Positions 1 to 8,826 are shown, counted from the first letter of the stretch. The stretch: 64,000 nucleotides of DNA from Prochlorococcus sp. AG-347-B23 (GCA_003281715.1 QCBE01000005.1:1-64000), one strand, 5' to 3'. Translations and numbers: made by a program. The notes: generated by a model from the sequence alone, not told the origin.

Positions 1-56
1 TTTGATCTAGTTGACCCAAGACTAATTTAACTTGTAATTAGTCATGATTGTTTTAA

Positions 57-443
57 TTAATTTCTGTAATTAACCAAAGCTCCTTTCCAATCAAGTTGGA
101 TTTCTGTAGAAGTTTGCTTAGTTAATTTAAAAGCAGTTTTTAAAGGTAATTTCTTATTGCTTTCCATATATGCTTCCGCACCAATCCTTATAAAGTCAAA
201 AGCATCTGGCCATTGATCTTTCTGCCATGCAAAAGGAAGGTTTATTGATGAGAATCCTTCTTTCTTATTTCCTACTAAAAGACGCATATTTCCTCTATCG
301 TTCGAAACTTGCCAACCAGAACCAATCTTGCTCTTAATAGCGTATCTAAACTCTTTAACCCAACTTTCTGTTGCAGACATAAAACAACCTAGTGCTGTCC
401 TATTTTCTACGGAAATCCGTGGAATTACAACCTTTAAATGCAA
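57..443 (-). pseudogene. Truncated N-terminal (arm-binding) part of a probable tyrosine recombinase/integrase
   Basis: Reads GSGWQVSNDRGNMRLLV...INLPFAWQKDQWPDAFDFI...TSTEIQLDWKGALVNYR, resembling the N-terminal region of cyanobacterial island integrases; no catalytic R-H-R-Y region follows; located next to tRNA-Pro fragment copy 1. Confidence 0.5.
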
Positions 444-524
444 AAGTGTGCAGTCTCGTGCAGTCTTATTCAGAGTATGACTTTAGTTATAGCTTAAATA
501 CCTTAGTCTCACTAGAGGGGACTT

Positions 525-571
525 AGTGCTTTGGGAGCACTAGGTCGCAGGTTCGAATCCTGTCGCCCCGA
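525..571 (+). repeat. Partial tRNA-Pro(UGG) 3' fragment, copy 1 (att-like)
   Basis: agtgc-tttggga-gcact anticodon stem/loop (UGG), T-arm gcagg-ttcgaat-cctgt, acceptor 3' strand cgccccg+a; no 5' half (no cggggcg upstream). Confidence 0.92.
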
Positions 572-594
572 CTCTATAAAAACCAAGTCATAGT

Positions 595-620
595 AGCGAG
601 TTACCCAGACTCGCTTTTTT
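595..620 (+). terminator. Intrinsic terminator-like hairpin downstream of tRNA fragment copy 1
   Basis: agcgagt-tacccag-actcgct-ttttt; equivalent hairpins after copies 4, 5 and 7. Confidence 0.75.
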
Positions 621-649
621 ATTGAATAAATCTCTGTCCATAAGTGAAA

Positions 650-668
650 TGGACAAATTATGGACAAA
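650..668 (+). repeat. Direct repeat tggacaaa tta tggacaaa (arm-type-like site), left end of cassette A
   Basis: Exact 8-mer repeated with 11-bp period; same 19 bp recurs at 2903-2921. Confidence 0.8.
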
Positions 669-694
669 ATAATCTCTTCGATTAAAGTAAAATA

Positions 695-1621
695 TTGAAA
701 AAAAGTTTTCTCATGAATTTTTTTAAGAAATTAAATGAAAAAAGAAAAGAACGAAATCTCGAAATAGAAGAAAAGAATAAGGAACTTCTTATAAAAAGGG
801 AAGAGAGGTTAAAAGAGGAAGCTTTAAAAAGAAAAGAAAGAGAAAAAGAAATCGAAAATGAAAAAAAGGAAAAGGCCGATAATTGGAAAGATTTTCTTCT
901 TAGCCGATATAGAGAACATAGATTCGTCTTATATGAAGAATATGTTAATTCGAGTTCGGTTGATCAATATGGAAATGAAGATAATGATTTCTTTGACCAA
1001 GAAGAACTTCTTGAGGTTAATTTATATGATTTAAATGAATATAGCAGAGGATTTAACAGCGGATATAACTATTTTTTCAAAAGTGTAATCATGAGAGATA
1101 TGAGTGCCTCAGAGTTTATGGCTGGTTGGTATAGTTATCAAAGAATTTATAATCCTAAATCTGATGGAGAGGATGCGGTTTGGCAATGGATAGTGGTCAA
1201 ATTACTTTTTGATGTTTTTCAAGAGACAATACCTGAAGTTTATGAAAAGGAAGAACAACGAGTAAATGCAGGATTTAGCGAAGATATGAGTGGCGAGGAT
1301 TATGAGGTCTACTGTGGGAATATCCTCGAAATTGCAGGGTGGGTTGTTGAACAAACATCTAAAACCAATGATCAAGGTGTCGATTTAATTGGCGCAATAG
1401 ATGACTTAAAAGTATGTATTCAATGCAAAAGATATACAAATCCTGTAGGGAATAAAGCAGTTCAAGAAATAATTGCAGGTCAACAATTTTATGGAGGAAC
1501 TCATGCAGTAGTTGTATCTAATGCTGGTTTCACAAAATCAGCACAAACTCTTGCTTCAAAAACAGGAGTAATCTTAATAAGTGATGAGGAGTTAGAAAAT
1601 TTAGAAGACTACCTATATTGA
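695..1621 (+). CDS. Mrr-family restriction endonuclease-like protein with charged N-terminal region
   Basis: C-terminal YEVYCGNILEIAGWVVEQTSKTNDQGVDLIGAIDDLKVCIQCKRY...GTHAVVVSNAGFTKSAQTLA matches Mrr_cat motifs (D...QxK). Confidence 0.85.
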   Translation: MKKSFLMNFFKKLNEKRKERNLEIEEKNKELLIKREERLKEEALKRKEREKEIENEKKEKADNWKDFLLSRYREHRFVLYEEYVNSSSVDQYGNEDNDFFDQEELLEVNLYDLNEYSRGFNSGYNYFFKSVIMRDMSASEFMAGWYSYQRIYNPKSDGEDAVWQWIVVKLLFDVFQETIPEVYEKEEQRVNAGFSEDMSGEDYEVYCGNILEIAGWVVEQTSKTNDQGVDLIGAIDDLKVCIQCKRYTNPVGNKAVQEIIAGQQFYGGTHAVVVSNAGFTKSAQTLASKTGVILISDEELENLEDYLY

Positions 1622-1662
1622 TTGACAATCAATATAAAATAAGGGTCAATTAGTTCTTTTTT

Positions 1663-2844
1663 GTGAATTTCTTTAAAAAGCTTTCTGAAAATTTAAGGTC
1701 AAATAAAAATGAAGAATATCTAGCTGATACTACTGAAGAATATTTAGATGATATCGCTGAAGATGAAATTGAAGAGCCTATAAAAAGGCCTGAAAAATTA
1801 AATATAGATGGAATGAAAGTTAATTTAAGTATTTTTGAGTGGTTGGAAGAAAAGTTTAAAGACGAAATTCCTGAATCATGTATTAAGGCTTATGAAGAGG
1901 AATCCATAAATAATCTTCCAAAATCAATACAAAATGGATATATCAAAGATTTGATTTTACCAATTCCTTTACCTTTGGTTGGTTCAAAGTTATTTGAAAT
2001 TGTCTCTAAGTTTTCTGAAATGGCTAGTAAAGAAACTCAGGAAATTCAAGAGAGATTGGACGAAGGGTTAGAAGACCCTGAAACTGTAGATGTAACATTA
2101 CCTTTTCTTTATACAAGCGTAAGCAATTCAATTTTAAGAAGCACAGAATTTTATCCGGATTTTGATTATTTAAGTAAAGAGATTATTGAAGAATTAAAGA
2201 AAAAAGATAGTCAAAAAAGCTGGACTAAATCAATGGCAAAACATGGTTTTTTTGGGAATTGGGATGAGGTTTATAATCTTCTTTCTCCAACAGGCTTAAT
2301 GAATGCCTATACATGGATGAGAGATATAGAACTCTCAGCTAGTCATGATGATGGAAGCAGTGAAGGTGAATATCTTTTTGGAGACCTTTTTAAAGCTAAT
2401 ACTCCAAATTGGGAAGTATATATTCCAGTAACTATTTTCTCGAAATATAATTCTAATGATGAGATTGGGGAAATTTTAAATAATTATGAAATAGTAGACC
2501 TAATAAAAAAATATGCAGGAATTTCTTTTTCTTATAACCATGAAGGCTCTCCTGAAAAAGAAGTTTCCCAAGTGGAAGATTTAAGTGCAAAAGGATTTGT
2601 ATATTTAATAAGAAATAAAGATATTTATAAAATTGGAATCACAGAAAATACTCTTCGAAGGTTTGGTCAACTCAAACCAGATGAAGTTATTAATGTTGTT
2701 AAATGTTCTAATTATCGAAAATTAGAAAAAGAATTACATAAGAAATTCAAGAAGTATAGGATTCCGCAAACCGAATATTTTAGATTTAATCAGCAACAAG
2801 TCGAAGAGGTAAATAATGAGATGACTGGAGGAGCAAAGTTTTAA
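1663..2844 (+). CDS. Protein with C-terminal T5orf172/GIY-YIG-type nuclease domain
   Basis: GFVYLIRNKDIYKIGITENTLRRFGQLKP...YRKLEKELHKKFKKYRIPQTEYFRF. Confidence 0.8.
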   Translation: MNFFKKLSENLRSNKNEEYLADTTEEYLDDIAEDEIEEPIKRPEKLNIDGMKVNLSIFEWLEEKFKDEIPESCIKAYEEESINNLPKSIQNGYIKDLILPIPLPLVGSKLFEIVSKFSEMASKETQEIQERLDEGLEDPETVDVTLPFLYTSVSNSILRSTEFYPDFDYLSKEIIEELKKKDSQKSWTKSMAKHGFFGNWDEVYNLLSPTGLMNAYTWMRDIELSASHDDGSSEGEYLFGDLFKANTPNWEVYIPVTIFSKYNSNDEIGEILNNYEIVDLIKKYAGISFSYNHEGSPEKEVSQVEDLSAKGFVYLIRNKDIYKIGITENTLRRFGQLKPDEVINVVKCSNYRKLEKELHKKFKKYRIPQTEYFRFNQQQVEEVNNEMTGGAKF

Positions 2845-2902
2845 ATTAAACACTTACATCTTGAATAAAAAGAGAGCTAAGTTTTTTTACCTTCCCAAAA
2901 AA

Positions 2903-2921
2903 TGGACAAATTATGGACAAA
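2903..2921 (+). repeat. Right-end copy of tggacaaattatggacaaa
   Basis: Identical to 650-668. Confidence 0.85.
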
Positions 2922-2933
2922 TGTTGCTTAAAT

Positions 2934-3056
2934 TGTCAGGACAAACTACGCAGGACTAAGCAAAAAAATAGTCATTGCTTGAAAACCTAGTGCTGCACTA
3001 GAGCTGTTAAGTGCTTTGGGAGCACTAGGTCGCAGGTTCGAATCCTGTCGCCCCGA
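2934..3056 (+). repeat. Extended 123-bp att-like unit, copy 2 (tRNA-Pro fragment at 3010-3056)
   Basis: 47-bp tRNA fragment identical to copy 1; upstream 76 bp aligns without gaps to copies at 5356, 13663 and 19017. Confidence 0.88.
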
Positions 3057-3086
3057 TTGGGTTTTCAGCGAATGACAAAAATGCTT

Positions 3087-3105
3087 GTGGTATAAGCGTG
3101 GTATA
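3087..3105 (+). repeat. Direct repeat gtggtata agc gtggtata (arm-type-like)
   Basis: Exact 8-mer, 11-bp period, just downstream of tRNA fragment copy 2. Confidence 0.75.
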
Positions 3106-3175
3106 GCAGATAATACAAACTGGAATAAAGATAGAGGGTATACCCCTAAACCCCTTATACACCCCGATTTTTTAC

Positions 3176-3310
3176 CGATTTTCTTGCTTTTTTCTTATTT
3201 GTTCGTAAGTATGCGTATATAGGCTCTAATTTGCTCTAAATAGCTCTATTACTGGCTTATTTAGGCTTATTTTCCTCTAAAAAACTGTCACATAGGGGTT
3301 GACGATTATG
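3176..3310 (+). promoter_or_regulatory. Conserved iteron-like region upstream of 93-aa ORF
   Basis: gctctaattt gctctaaata gctctattactg gcttatttag gcttattttc ctcta; near-duplicate at 8827-8960. Confidence 0.6.
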
Positions 3311-3580
3311 AAAATTCCAATCGAAATGCTGAGAGAAATTAGAGAAAGTGGATACGATAAACAGCTTGTATATAACTACATAAAAACGCTATTAGACAGC
3401 GAGAAAAGAAAATTTCCTAATGAAAATAACAATCTGGAGCTTTTAGACAATTACTTATTAGACAAAGACATAAAAGAACCTGATGCTGAGATAGTGTTGG
3501 CGGCAGACCTTATAGACAACTACTTAGGAGATAAAAGATTTGTGAGAGAGCTCGAAGATAGGGATTATGAAGCGGCTTAA
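3299..3580 (+). CDS. Small acidic hypothetical protein (likely start at internal ATG 3308)
   Basis: ORF; N-terminus duplicated at 8958-9071. Confidence 0.65.
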   Translation: MTIMKIPIEMLREIRESGYDKQLVYNYIKTLLDSEKRKFPNENNNLELLDNYLLDKDIKEPDAEIVLAADLIDNYLGDKRFVRELEDRDYEAA

Positions 3581-3676
3581 TTTTTGACTTTATCTACATA
3601 AAAGGGTACAGGGGTTAAATCTATGTAGATTAAGTAGTTTCACGTAACCCTAATGTAGGAAAAGTCAAAAGATACG

Positions 3677-3725
3677 ATTGACAGTTAATCGTACACTAGA
3701 GGGTATAAAACCCCTCTTTTTTTGT
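3677..3725 (+). promoter_or_regulatory. Repeated leader/terminator module (gattgacagttaatc...agagggtataaaacccctcttttttt)
   Basis: Hairpin plus T-tract preceded by ttgacagt; related copies at 4764, 5284 and 9805. Confidence 0.6.
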
Positions 3726-3735
3726 CTATATTCTT

Positions 3736-4119
3736 TTATTTAGTTTCGACGAGAATGTACAGCCAGCCAAAGAAAGAAGCAAAAGCAATTATTCCGGAAA
3801 TATTCCCATTCCATTGGAGGCTATCTGTTAAAAAATATTCTATAGAAATTGGTACATAGGCGATTACAAAATACCAAAAGAGAAAGGACAGCAGTCCAAA
3901 CAACAAAGCTAGAAGAATATAAAAAGGCAAGATATATAAATTTCTTTTTTTTATTTTGTTTTCAGTTCTGTATTGAGTAAGACCAATTCTTGCCCAATAA
4001 CCACCATTTAATTGAAGAAAAAATTTTAAAAAGATTCCATAAGTATTGATTAAAAAACGAGATAATTTAAATAGTGGTTTTAATAAAACAGGTTCTTCTT
4101 TTAATAATTTTTTTCTCAT
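3736..4119 (-). CDS. Hypothetical membrane protein
   Basis: ORF with hydrophobic segments. Confidence 0.55.
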   Translation of the reverse strand: MRKKLLKEEPVLLKPLFKLSRFLINTYGIFLKFFLQLNGGYWARIGLTQYRTENKIKKRNLYILPFYILLALLFGLLSFLFWYFVIAYVPISIEYFLTDSLQWNGNISGIIAFASFFGWLYILVETK

Positions 4120-4499
4120 TAATTCATACCCTGACAGTTTCTCCAGTTTTCAACGCATCTTTTATATCCAGCTTCAATAATTTGTCTATTCTCTATCTCT
4201 GTTTGATATTTATAAAAACAAGGAATATTTTGAGCATTAGCATATCTTCCATAAGGCCAACTCATAGCTAATTTTGGATAATTATATTTATCTTCCCCGT
4301 GACCTTCTAACTGCATAGTTCTTCCTGGTTTTAATTCAACTATATGATTAGCTTTGCCATCTGCACATACAACTTTAACTCCACCTTTTTCTAAAGTTTT
4401 AATTCCATCTTTTACTGAATAATTGGGATAATAGTAAACCCCTGCATTAGCTGAAGGGATTAAACCTAATAAAAGCGGTGCAAGTAGTAAGCGTTTCAT
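4119..4499 (-). CDS. Small secreted/periplasmic hypothetical protein
   Basis: Signal peptide MKRLLLAPLLLGLIPSANAG. Confidence 0.6.
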   Translation of the reverse strand: MKRLLLAPLLLGLIPSANAGVYYYPNYSVKDGIKTLEKGGVKVVCADGKANHIVELKPGRTMQLEGHGEDKYNYPKLAMSWPYGRYANAQNIPCFYKYQTEIENRQIIEAGYKRCVENWRNCQGMN

Positions 4500-4763
4500 T
4501 TATTCAACAAGCTCGAGTTTATAAACTATATCTTTGCAGTTATTAGCTTTATCCCATTCCCTAGCCCATTCTGTATCTAACATCTTTGCAAACTCTTCTA
4601 GACTCGAAACAGTATAAAATGAATGAGACTTGTGATCATTAATTTTTACTAACTCATAATCAATTACGATTCCATCTCCTTGTTCTTTTACCCATTGCTC
4701 AACAGTCTCTTCATAATATTGAAAAGAGCAATCAAAAGTGCAAACTATAAATAACTTTTCCAT
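4500..4763 (-). CDS. Hypothetical protein, 87 aa
   Basis: ORF directly behind the leader module, abutting the next gene. Confidence 0.6.
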   Translation of the reverse strand: MEKLFIVCTFDCSFQYYEETVEQWVKEQGDGIVIDYELVKINDHKSHSFYTVSSLEEFAKMLDTEWAREWDKANNCKDIVYKLELVE

Positions 4764-4807
4764 TAAAAAAGAGAGTTTTATCTCTCTATGTTAGATCGAC
4801 TGTCAAT
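4764..4807 (-). promoter_or_regulatory. Leader module upstream of 4500-4763 ORF
   Basis: Minus strand: attgacagtcgatctaacatagagagataaaactctcttttttaATG. Confidence 0.6.
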
Positions 4808-4907
4808 TACTTTCTTTTAGTGGTGCAAGTAGTAAGCGTTTCACAAAAAAACAGTTAATGATAATAGATTTTATTTAAGATATATAAAAAATTTTAGGGA
4901 GGATTAA

Positions 4908-5285
4908 ATGTCTATCATTACCGATAATACAGTTTTAGTACATATTTACAGCGGTTTAGAATCCAAAAATAAAGTAACTTTAGGTTTATTAGTTGCCCTA
5001 ACTGCAGAAAAAAACGATCATAAAGTAACGCTTTTTCTAGCAGGAGACGGGGTACAAATATTAAATTGCAAAAAAGCTGGTGAAATAGTTGGTCAAGGTA
5101 CTGGAGATTTATACGAACATCTTCAAAATTTAAAGAAATCAAAAGTTACCATATATGTTTCAGGTATGTCTGCTAAATCTAGGGGTTACGATGAGAAGCT
5201 ATTAGATGGGTATACAGCAGAGTTTGTGATGCCGGATGTTCTAGTTGAAGAATCAATTAAAGCAGATAGCGTACTTTGCTATTAA
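4908..5285 (+). CDS. DsrE/DsrF-like family protein
   Basis: NKVTLGLLVALTAEKNDHKVTLFLAGDGVQIL...GTGDLYEHLQNLKKSKVTIYVSGMSAKSRG. Confidence 0.7.
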   Translation: MSIITDNTVLVHIYSGLESKNKVTLGLLVALTAEKNDHKVTLFLAGDGVQILNCKKAGEIVGQGTGDLYEHLQNLKKSKVTIYVSGMSAKSRGYDEKLLDGYTAEFVMPDVLVEESIKADSVLCY

Positions 5286-5326
5286 AAAAGGAGCTAATTT
5301 CTCCCTAATTAGATCGACTGTCAATC
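5284..5326 (-). promoter_or_regulatory. Leader/terminator module copy (minus strand)
   Basis: Minus strand: gattgacagtcgatctaattagggagaaattagctcctttttt. Confidence 0.5.
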
Positions 5327-5355
5327 AAAGAAATTATGTCATATGAGTGTATATT

Positions 5356-5478
5356 TGTCAGTATAAACTAAGCAAGAGTACGCAAGCTATGAGATATAGC
5401 TCGAAAACGTAGTGCTCGCTTTGGGATGTCGAGTGCTTTGGGAACACTAAGTCGCAGTTTCGAATCCTTTCGCCCCGA
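5356..5478 (+). repeat. Extended 123-bp att-like unit, copy 3 (tRNA fragment at 5432-5478)
   Basis: tRNA fragment with 4 mismatches to copy 1; upstream part aligns ungapped to copy 2 (56/81 over the first 81 bp, hand count). Confidence 0.85.
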
Positions 5479-5528
5479 TCAGTTATAGCAGTAAGTCTCA
5501 GCTAATAATAAATTACACAAAAAAACAC

Positions 5529-5547
5529 TACACCCAAAATACACCCA
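5529..5547 (+). repeat. Direct repeat tacaccca aaa tacaccca (arm-type-like)
   Basis: Exact 8-mer, 11-bp period. Confidence 0.75.
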
Positions 5548-5628
5548 ATATATTCTATTTTAAAGAGTTAAGAAGGAATTTTTTTTTTAAAAAAACTTGT
5601 TAGTTTAAATTTAATTTAATTTTTATCA

Positions 5629-6744
5629 TTGAAGCTATTTAAGTTACTCTCCTTTGCCCCATTTGCTTTGTTAACATTAACTGCAGTTGAAGCTAATGAA
5701 TACAAATTTGATAATATCAAAATTGATCATGCTGAGAAAGAGCAAAATATCTATCAACCAAAAGACAAATTAGATGAATTTATAATTAAAGGAGCAAATT
5801 ATTCAACCAAATTTGTTCCTTTAATGAATGATGGTGCAGAAGGAAGTGAGTATACCGGCATAATGGCTAATGATGTTAAAAGATTATTAGTTGATACTGG
5901 ATTTGATTTCGCGAATTCAACTGCTAATAGCCAGATTCAAAGTATTCCATTTTTTGCTCAGACTTCAGTAGATATTTCCGGAGGAACAGAATCAGATACA
6001 AGTTTTTCAATAAATAGTTTTATGAAAATTGGAGAACTTGCAAAAGATGATGAGGGTGATTTAAAAACTCTAGCATTTTCTCAGGCAAGATTCGCTACTG
6101 CCTCTAATGCAGATGGTTCCACTATTAACCTTGGTTTAGGGATTAGAAATCGTCCTAATGATATGTCGATGGTTGGGGCTAACGCTTTCTGGGATTACAG
6201 AATGACAGATTATAGTGATGCCCATAGCCGACTTGGATTGGGTGGAGAATATTTCTGGAAAGATTTTGAATTTAGGAATAACTGGTATATTTCAATAACT
6301 GATGAAAAGGATGTAACAATAAGAGGTACATCTTACAAAGAAAGAGTAGTACCAGGATGGGATGTGGAACTGGGCTATAGACTCCCGAATAATCCAGAAC
6401 TTGCATTCTTTGTAAGAGGATTTAATTGGGACTATAAAAATACCCAAGATAATTCTGGTTTAGAAGGTTCTGTTAGTTGGCAAGCTTCGCCACATATTGG
6501 CCTTGAGGCATGGGTTTCTAATGAAATTTCTGCGGCATCAACTACACTTAACTCTTCTCTTCCGGGAACAGATGAAACTTTCTTCGGATTAAGAATGAAT
6601 ATCACAGGCAGCCCAGTCAAATTTGAGAAATCAAATTATAAGAAAAATATGATTACTCAAATGACTCAACCAGTAAAACGTAAATATGACGTCCTTCTAG
6701 AGAGGTCATCAGGTACATTCCAAAATAGGGCTAAAGGTGTATGA
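5629..6744 (+). CDS. Inverse autotransporter (intimin/invasin-type) beta-barrel protein, copy 1, no passenger
   Basis: Signal peptide; MVGANAFWDYRMTDYSDAHSRLGLGGEYFWKDFEFRNNWYISIT...GWDVELGYRLP, typical IAT_beta; ends soon after VKRKYDVLLERS linker. Confidence 0.82.
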   Translation: MKLFKLLSFAPFALLTLTAVEANEYKFDNIKIDHAEKEQNIYQPKDKLDEFIIKGANYSTKFVPLMNDGAEGSEYTGIMANDVKRLLVDTGFDFANSTANSQIQSIPFFAQTSVDISGGTESDTSFSINSFMKIGELAKDDEGDLKTLAFSQARFATASNADGSTINLGLGIRNRPNDMSMVGANAFWDYRMTDYSDAHSRLGLGGEYFWKDFEFRNNWYISITDEKDVTIRGTSYKERVVPGWDVELGYRLPNNPELAFFVRGFNWDYKNTQDNSGLEGSVSWQASPHIGLEAWVSNEISAASTTLNSSLPGTDETFFGLRMNITGSPVKFEKSNYKKNMITQMTQPVKRKYDVLLERSSGTFQNRAKGV

Positions 6745-6806
6745 AGACTTAAATAAATCTTCAACGAAAAAAGTAACAACTTAAATCAAATTCAAAATTT
6801 ACAAAA

Positions 6807-7730
6807 ATGAAGTTTTTAAAATCAATCCTCACAACAAATCTCACTAAATCTCTCAATTATTTACTTTTAGGATCTGCCTTATTAGGATTATCAACATTTT
6901 CCAAACATGCTGAAGCTAGTACCCCTCCTAAGTGCACTTCAAACCTCGCCTTAGGTCCAAAAGATAGTTCAGGAAAATACCAAAGAAGTCCAGGAGATGT
7001 AGCTGGTTCTCTTAATTTTTGCACCCATACTCCAGATAGATTTGAAATAACAATTTATGAATTAGGCCTATGTGAAGATCCTCCATTCACTTCATCAAGT
7101 AAGCTTTTCAATAGAAGTACAGGCAATTGTACTATTACAATGTCTAGTTCAGGATCTGTCGCAGATATTGCTAGTGCCACTGTTTCTCTCCCCGCAATGG
7201 GTGGAAGGCCACCAAGTGCCGAATATCAATATGCCTATATCATTATTAAAAATGAATTTGGATTAAAAGGTAGTCTAAAAATGGATAATGGAGCAGGAGG
7301 AGTGTTTGAGTATTGCTCTGATAGTGATGGGGTTTCAACAGGTCAAGCGACTAGTTGCACAGCTCAGAATCATACTGAGGAACTTGATGATTTTGGAGAT
7401 TCTGATGAGGATCCAGAGAATCAAGAATTAGGTTATAGAGATTTCTTCCCTACTTCAGGCGACTGGGAAGACATGGGAGGAGGTGACGGAGTTTCTGCAC
7501 TTCTCGTTAAAGATGATTTATCACAAGCGGGGGATAGATCTGCAACAAGAAAATTAATTGGGCTCTTTAAGTCGGATTCTAATAATAAGGTTAAAATCAC
7601 GGACTCAACGAATGGATTGGAAATGCAATTAACAGTAACAGATATAGGTTACGGTATCGCATTCGACGGTAATGGCGAGCCAGAAGATTTCGGATCAATG
7701 CCTTTCAAACCTATTTTTACCACTTTTTAA
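6807..7730 (+). CDS. Secreted Cys-containing partner protein, copy 1
   Basis: Signal peptide; EITIYELGLC, ITDSTNGLEMQ and C-terminal FKPIFTTF motifs shared with 15112-16050. Confidence 0.7.
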   Translation: MKFLKSILTTNLTKSLNYLLLGSALLGLSTFSKHAEASTPPKCTSNLALGPKDSSGKYQRSPGDVAGSLNFCTHTPDRFEITIYELGLCEDPPFTSSSKLFNRSTGNCTITMSSSGSVADIASATVSLPAMGGRPPSAEYQYAYIIIKNEFGLKGSLKMDNGAGGVFEYCSDSDGVSTGQATSCTAQNHTEELDDFGDSDEDPENQELGYRDFFPTSGDWEDMGGGDGVSALLVKDDLSQAGDRSATRKLIGLFKSDSNNKVKITDSTNGLEMQLTVTDIGYGIAFDGNGEPEDFGSMPFKPIFTTF

Positions 7731-7764
7731 TTAGCTGAATATCATTAAATGTAAATAATTAAAG

Positions 7765-8028
7765 ATGAAACCAAAATCATTGCATTTGGAAGCTTATACG
7801 ATTTACGAAACAGCTAAAAGACTAGGCTATAAAAGCACTAAAACAATCTATCGACTTCTCAAAAGAGATTTATTAGAAGACTATATTTATTTAGAAAGAT
7901 CTAGAAGAGTTTATCTAGTATTAGAGCCGCAAAATCTTCCATCTTTAGGGGGAAAATTAGGGAAAATAACCTCCTTTTTAGAGGGTTTTCTTATGGTTTT
8001 CCCTAGACTTTATAAAAAATTTAATTGA
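7765..8028 (+). CDS. Small HTH (excisionase-like) DNA-binding protein
   Basis: YTIYETAKRLGYKSTKTIYRLLKRDLLEDYIYLERSRRVYL resembles a winged HTH_17/excisionase fold. Confidence 0.5.
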   Translation: MKPKSLHLEAYTIYETAKRLGYKSTKTIYRLLKRDLLEDYIYLERSRRVYLVLEPQNLPSLGGKLGKITSFLEGFLMVFPRLYKKFN

Positions 8029-8092
8029 ATTTTTTAGGATGTAAGCCTACTTCATTTAGATAAATAGAGTTGGTTGCTATCCTTATTAGTAG

Positions 8093-8434
8093 ATGGCTAT
8101 TAAATATTCATATTTAATGTTGCGACTTCTCCCTATACCTTTCTTCATTTGCGTCTATATATTCTCTTACTGGAGATGTAGAAAAAATATTGCTGCTAGT
8201 GATAAGCAACTAAAACCATGCATTGATTGGGCATATTTAAAAAATTTACCTCTTCCTCCCAAACCTTCATTCGTCGAGTTTTATATTGTTTATGTTTCTT
8301 CTTTTTTTAAATTTCCCTTTGGGATAATTATTCAAAAACTTCCTTTCGCAAAGAAAGTAAGATACTACGAAAAAGAAATGAAATTAATATTTGACAAATG
8401 GAATCTAGAAAAAATTAAAAAGATAATTAACTAA
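8093..8434 (+). CDS. Hypothetical membrane-associated protein
   Basis: ORF with N-terminal hydrophobic segment. Confidence 0.5.
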   Translation: MAIKYSYLMLRLLPIPFFICVYIFSYWRCRKNIAASDKQLKPCIDWAYLKNLPLPPKPSFVEFYIVYVSSFFKFPFGIIIQKLPFAKKVRYYEKEMKLIFDKWNLEKIKKIIN

Positions 8435-8826
8435 TTTATTGATATGTTTGCAGTAAAGATATATAAATTCCTAATAATACAAATATTGCTACACCTATTC
8501 CCATAACTAAAGTTGGTTGATTATTCCAAAGATTAGTTAAAAATTCCATTGGGAAATTTAAACTTTTTTGGCTCTATTAGCTCTATTCATTACTTTTCTA
8601 AAAATATTATTTTTAATTGATAAATCAGAAATACAATAAAGAGCTAAAAACAAAACTAACTTTGCAAAAAATGAGATTTGCATAATAAAAATAACTCTAC
8701 ACTCATAAAAGCAAATTTCATTAAAACTGCCAATTTTTTAGAAGATTTTATTAGGAGGTATTTTTAATAATTAAAAGTCGATTTAAAATAAGGGACAATA
8801 AGCTAAATGGTCCAATTCTGCTTAAC

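Larger units (their letters stand above)
572..3056 (+). mobile_element. Cassette A: Mrr-like plus GIY-YIG nuclease genes between tRNA-Pro fragments 1 and 2
   Basis: Flanked by identical 47-bp tRNA fragments and by identical tggacaaattatggacaaa at both ends. Confidence 0.75.

Noticed and set aside
525-571. Possible complete tRNA-Pro gene
   Set aside because: No acceptor 5' strand (cggggcg) or D-arm precedes this or any other copy; only 3' halves are present. The intact gene must be outside the window if it exists.
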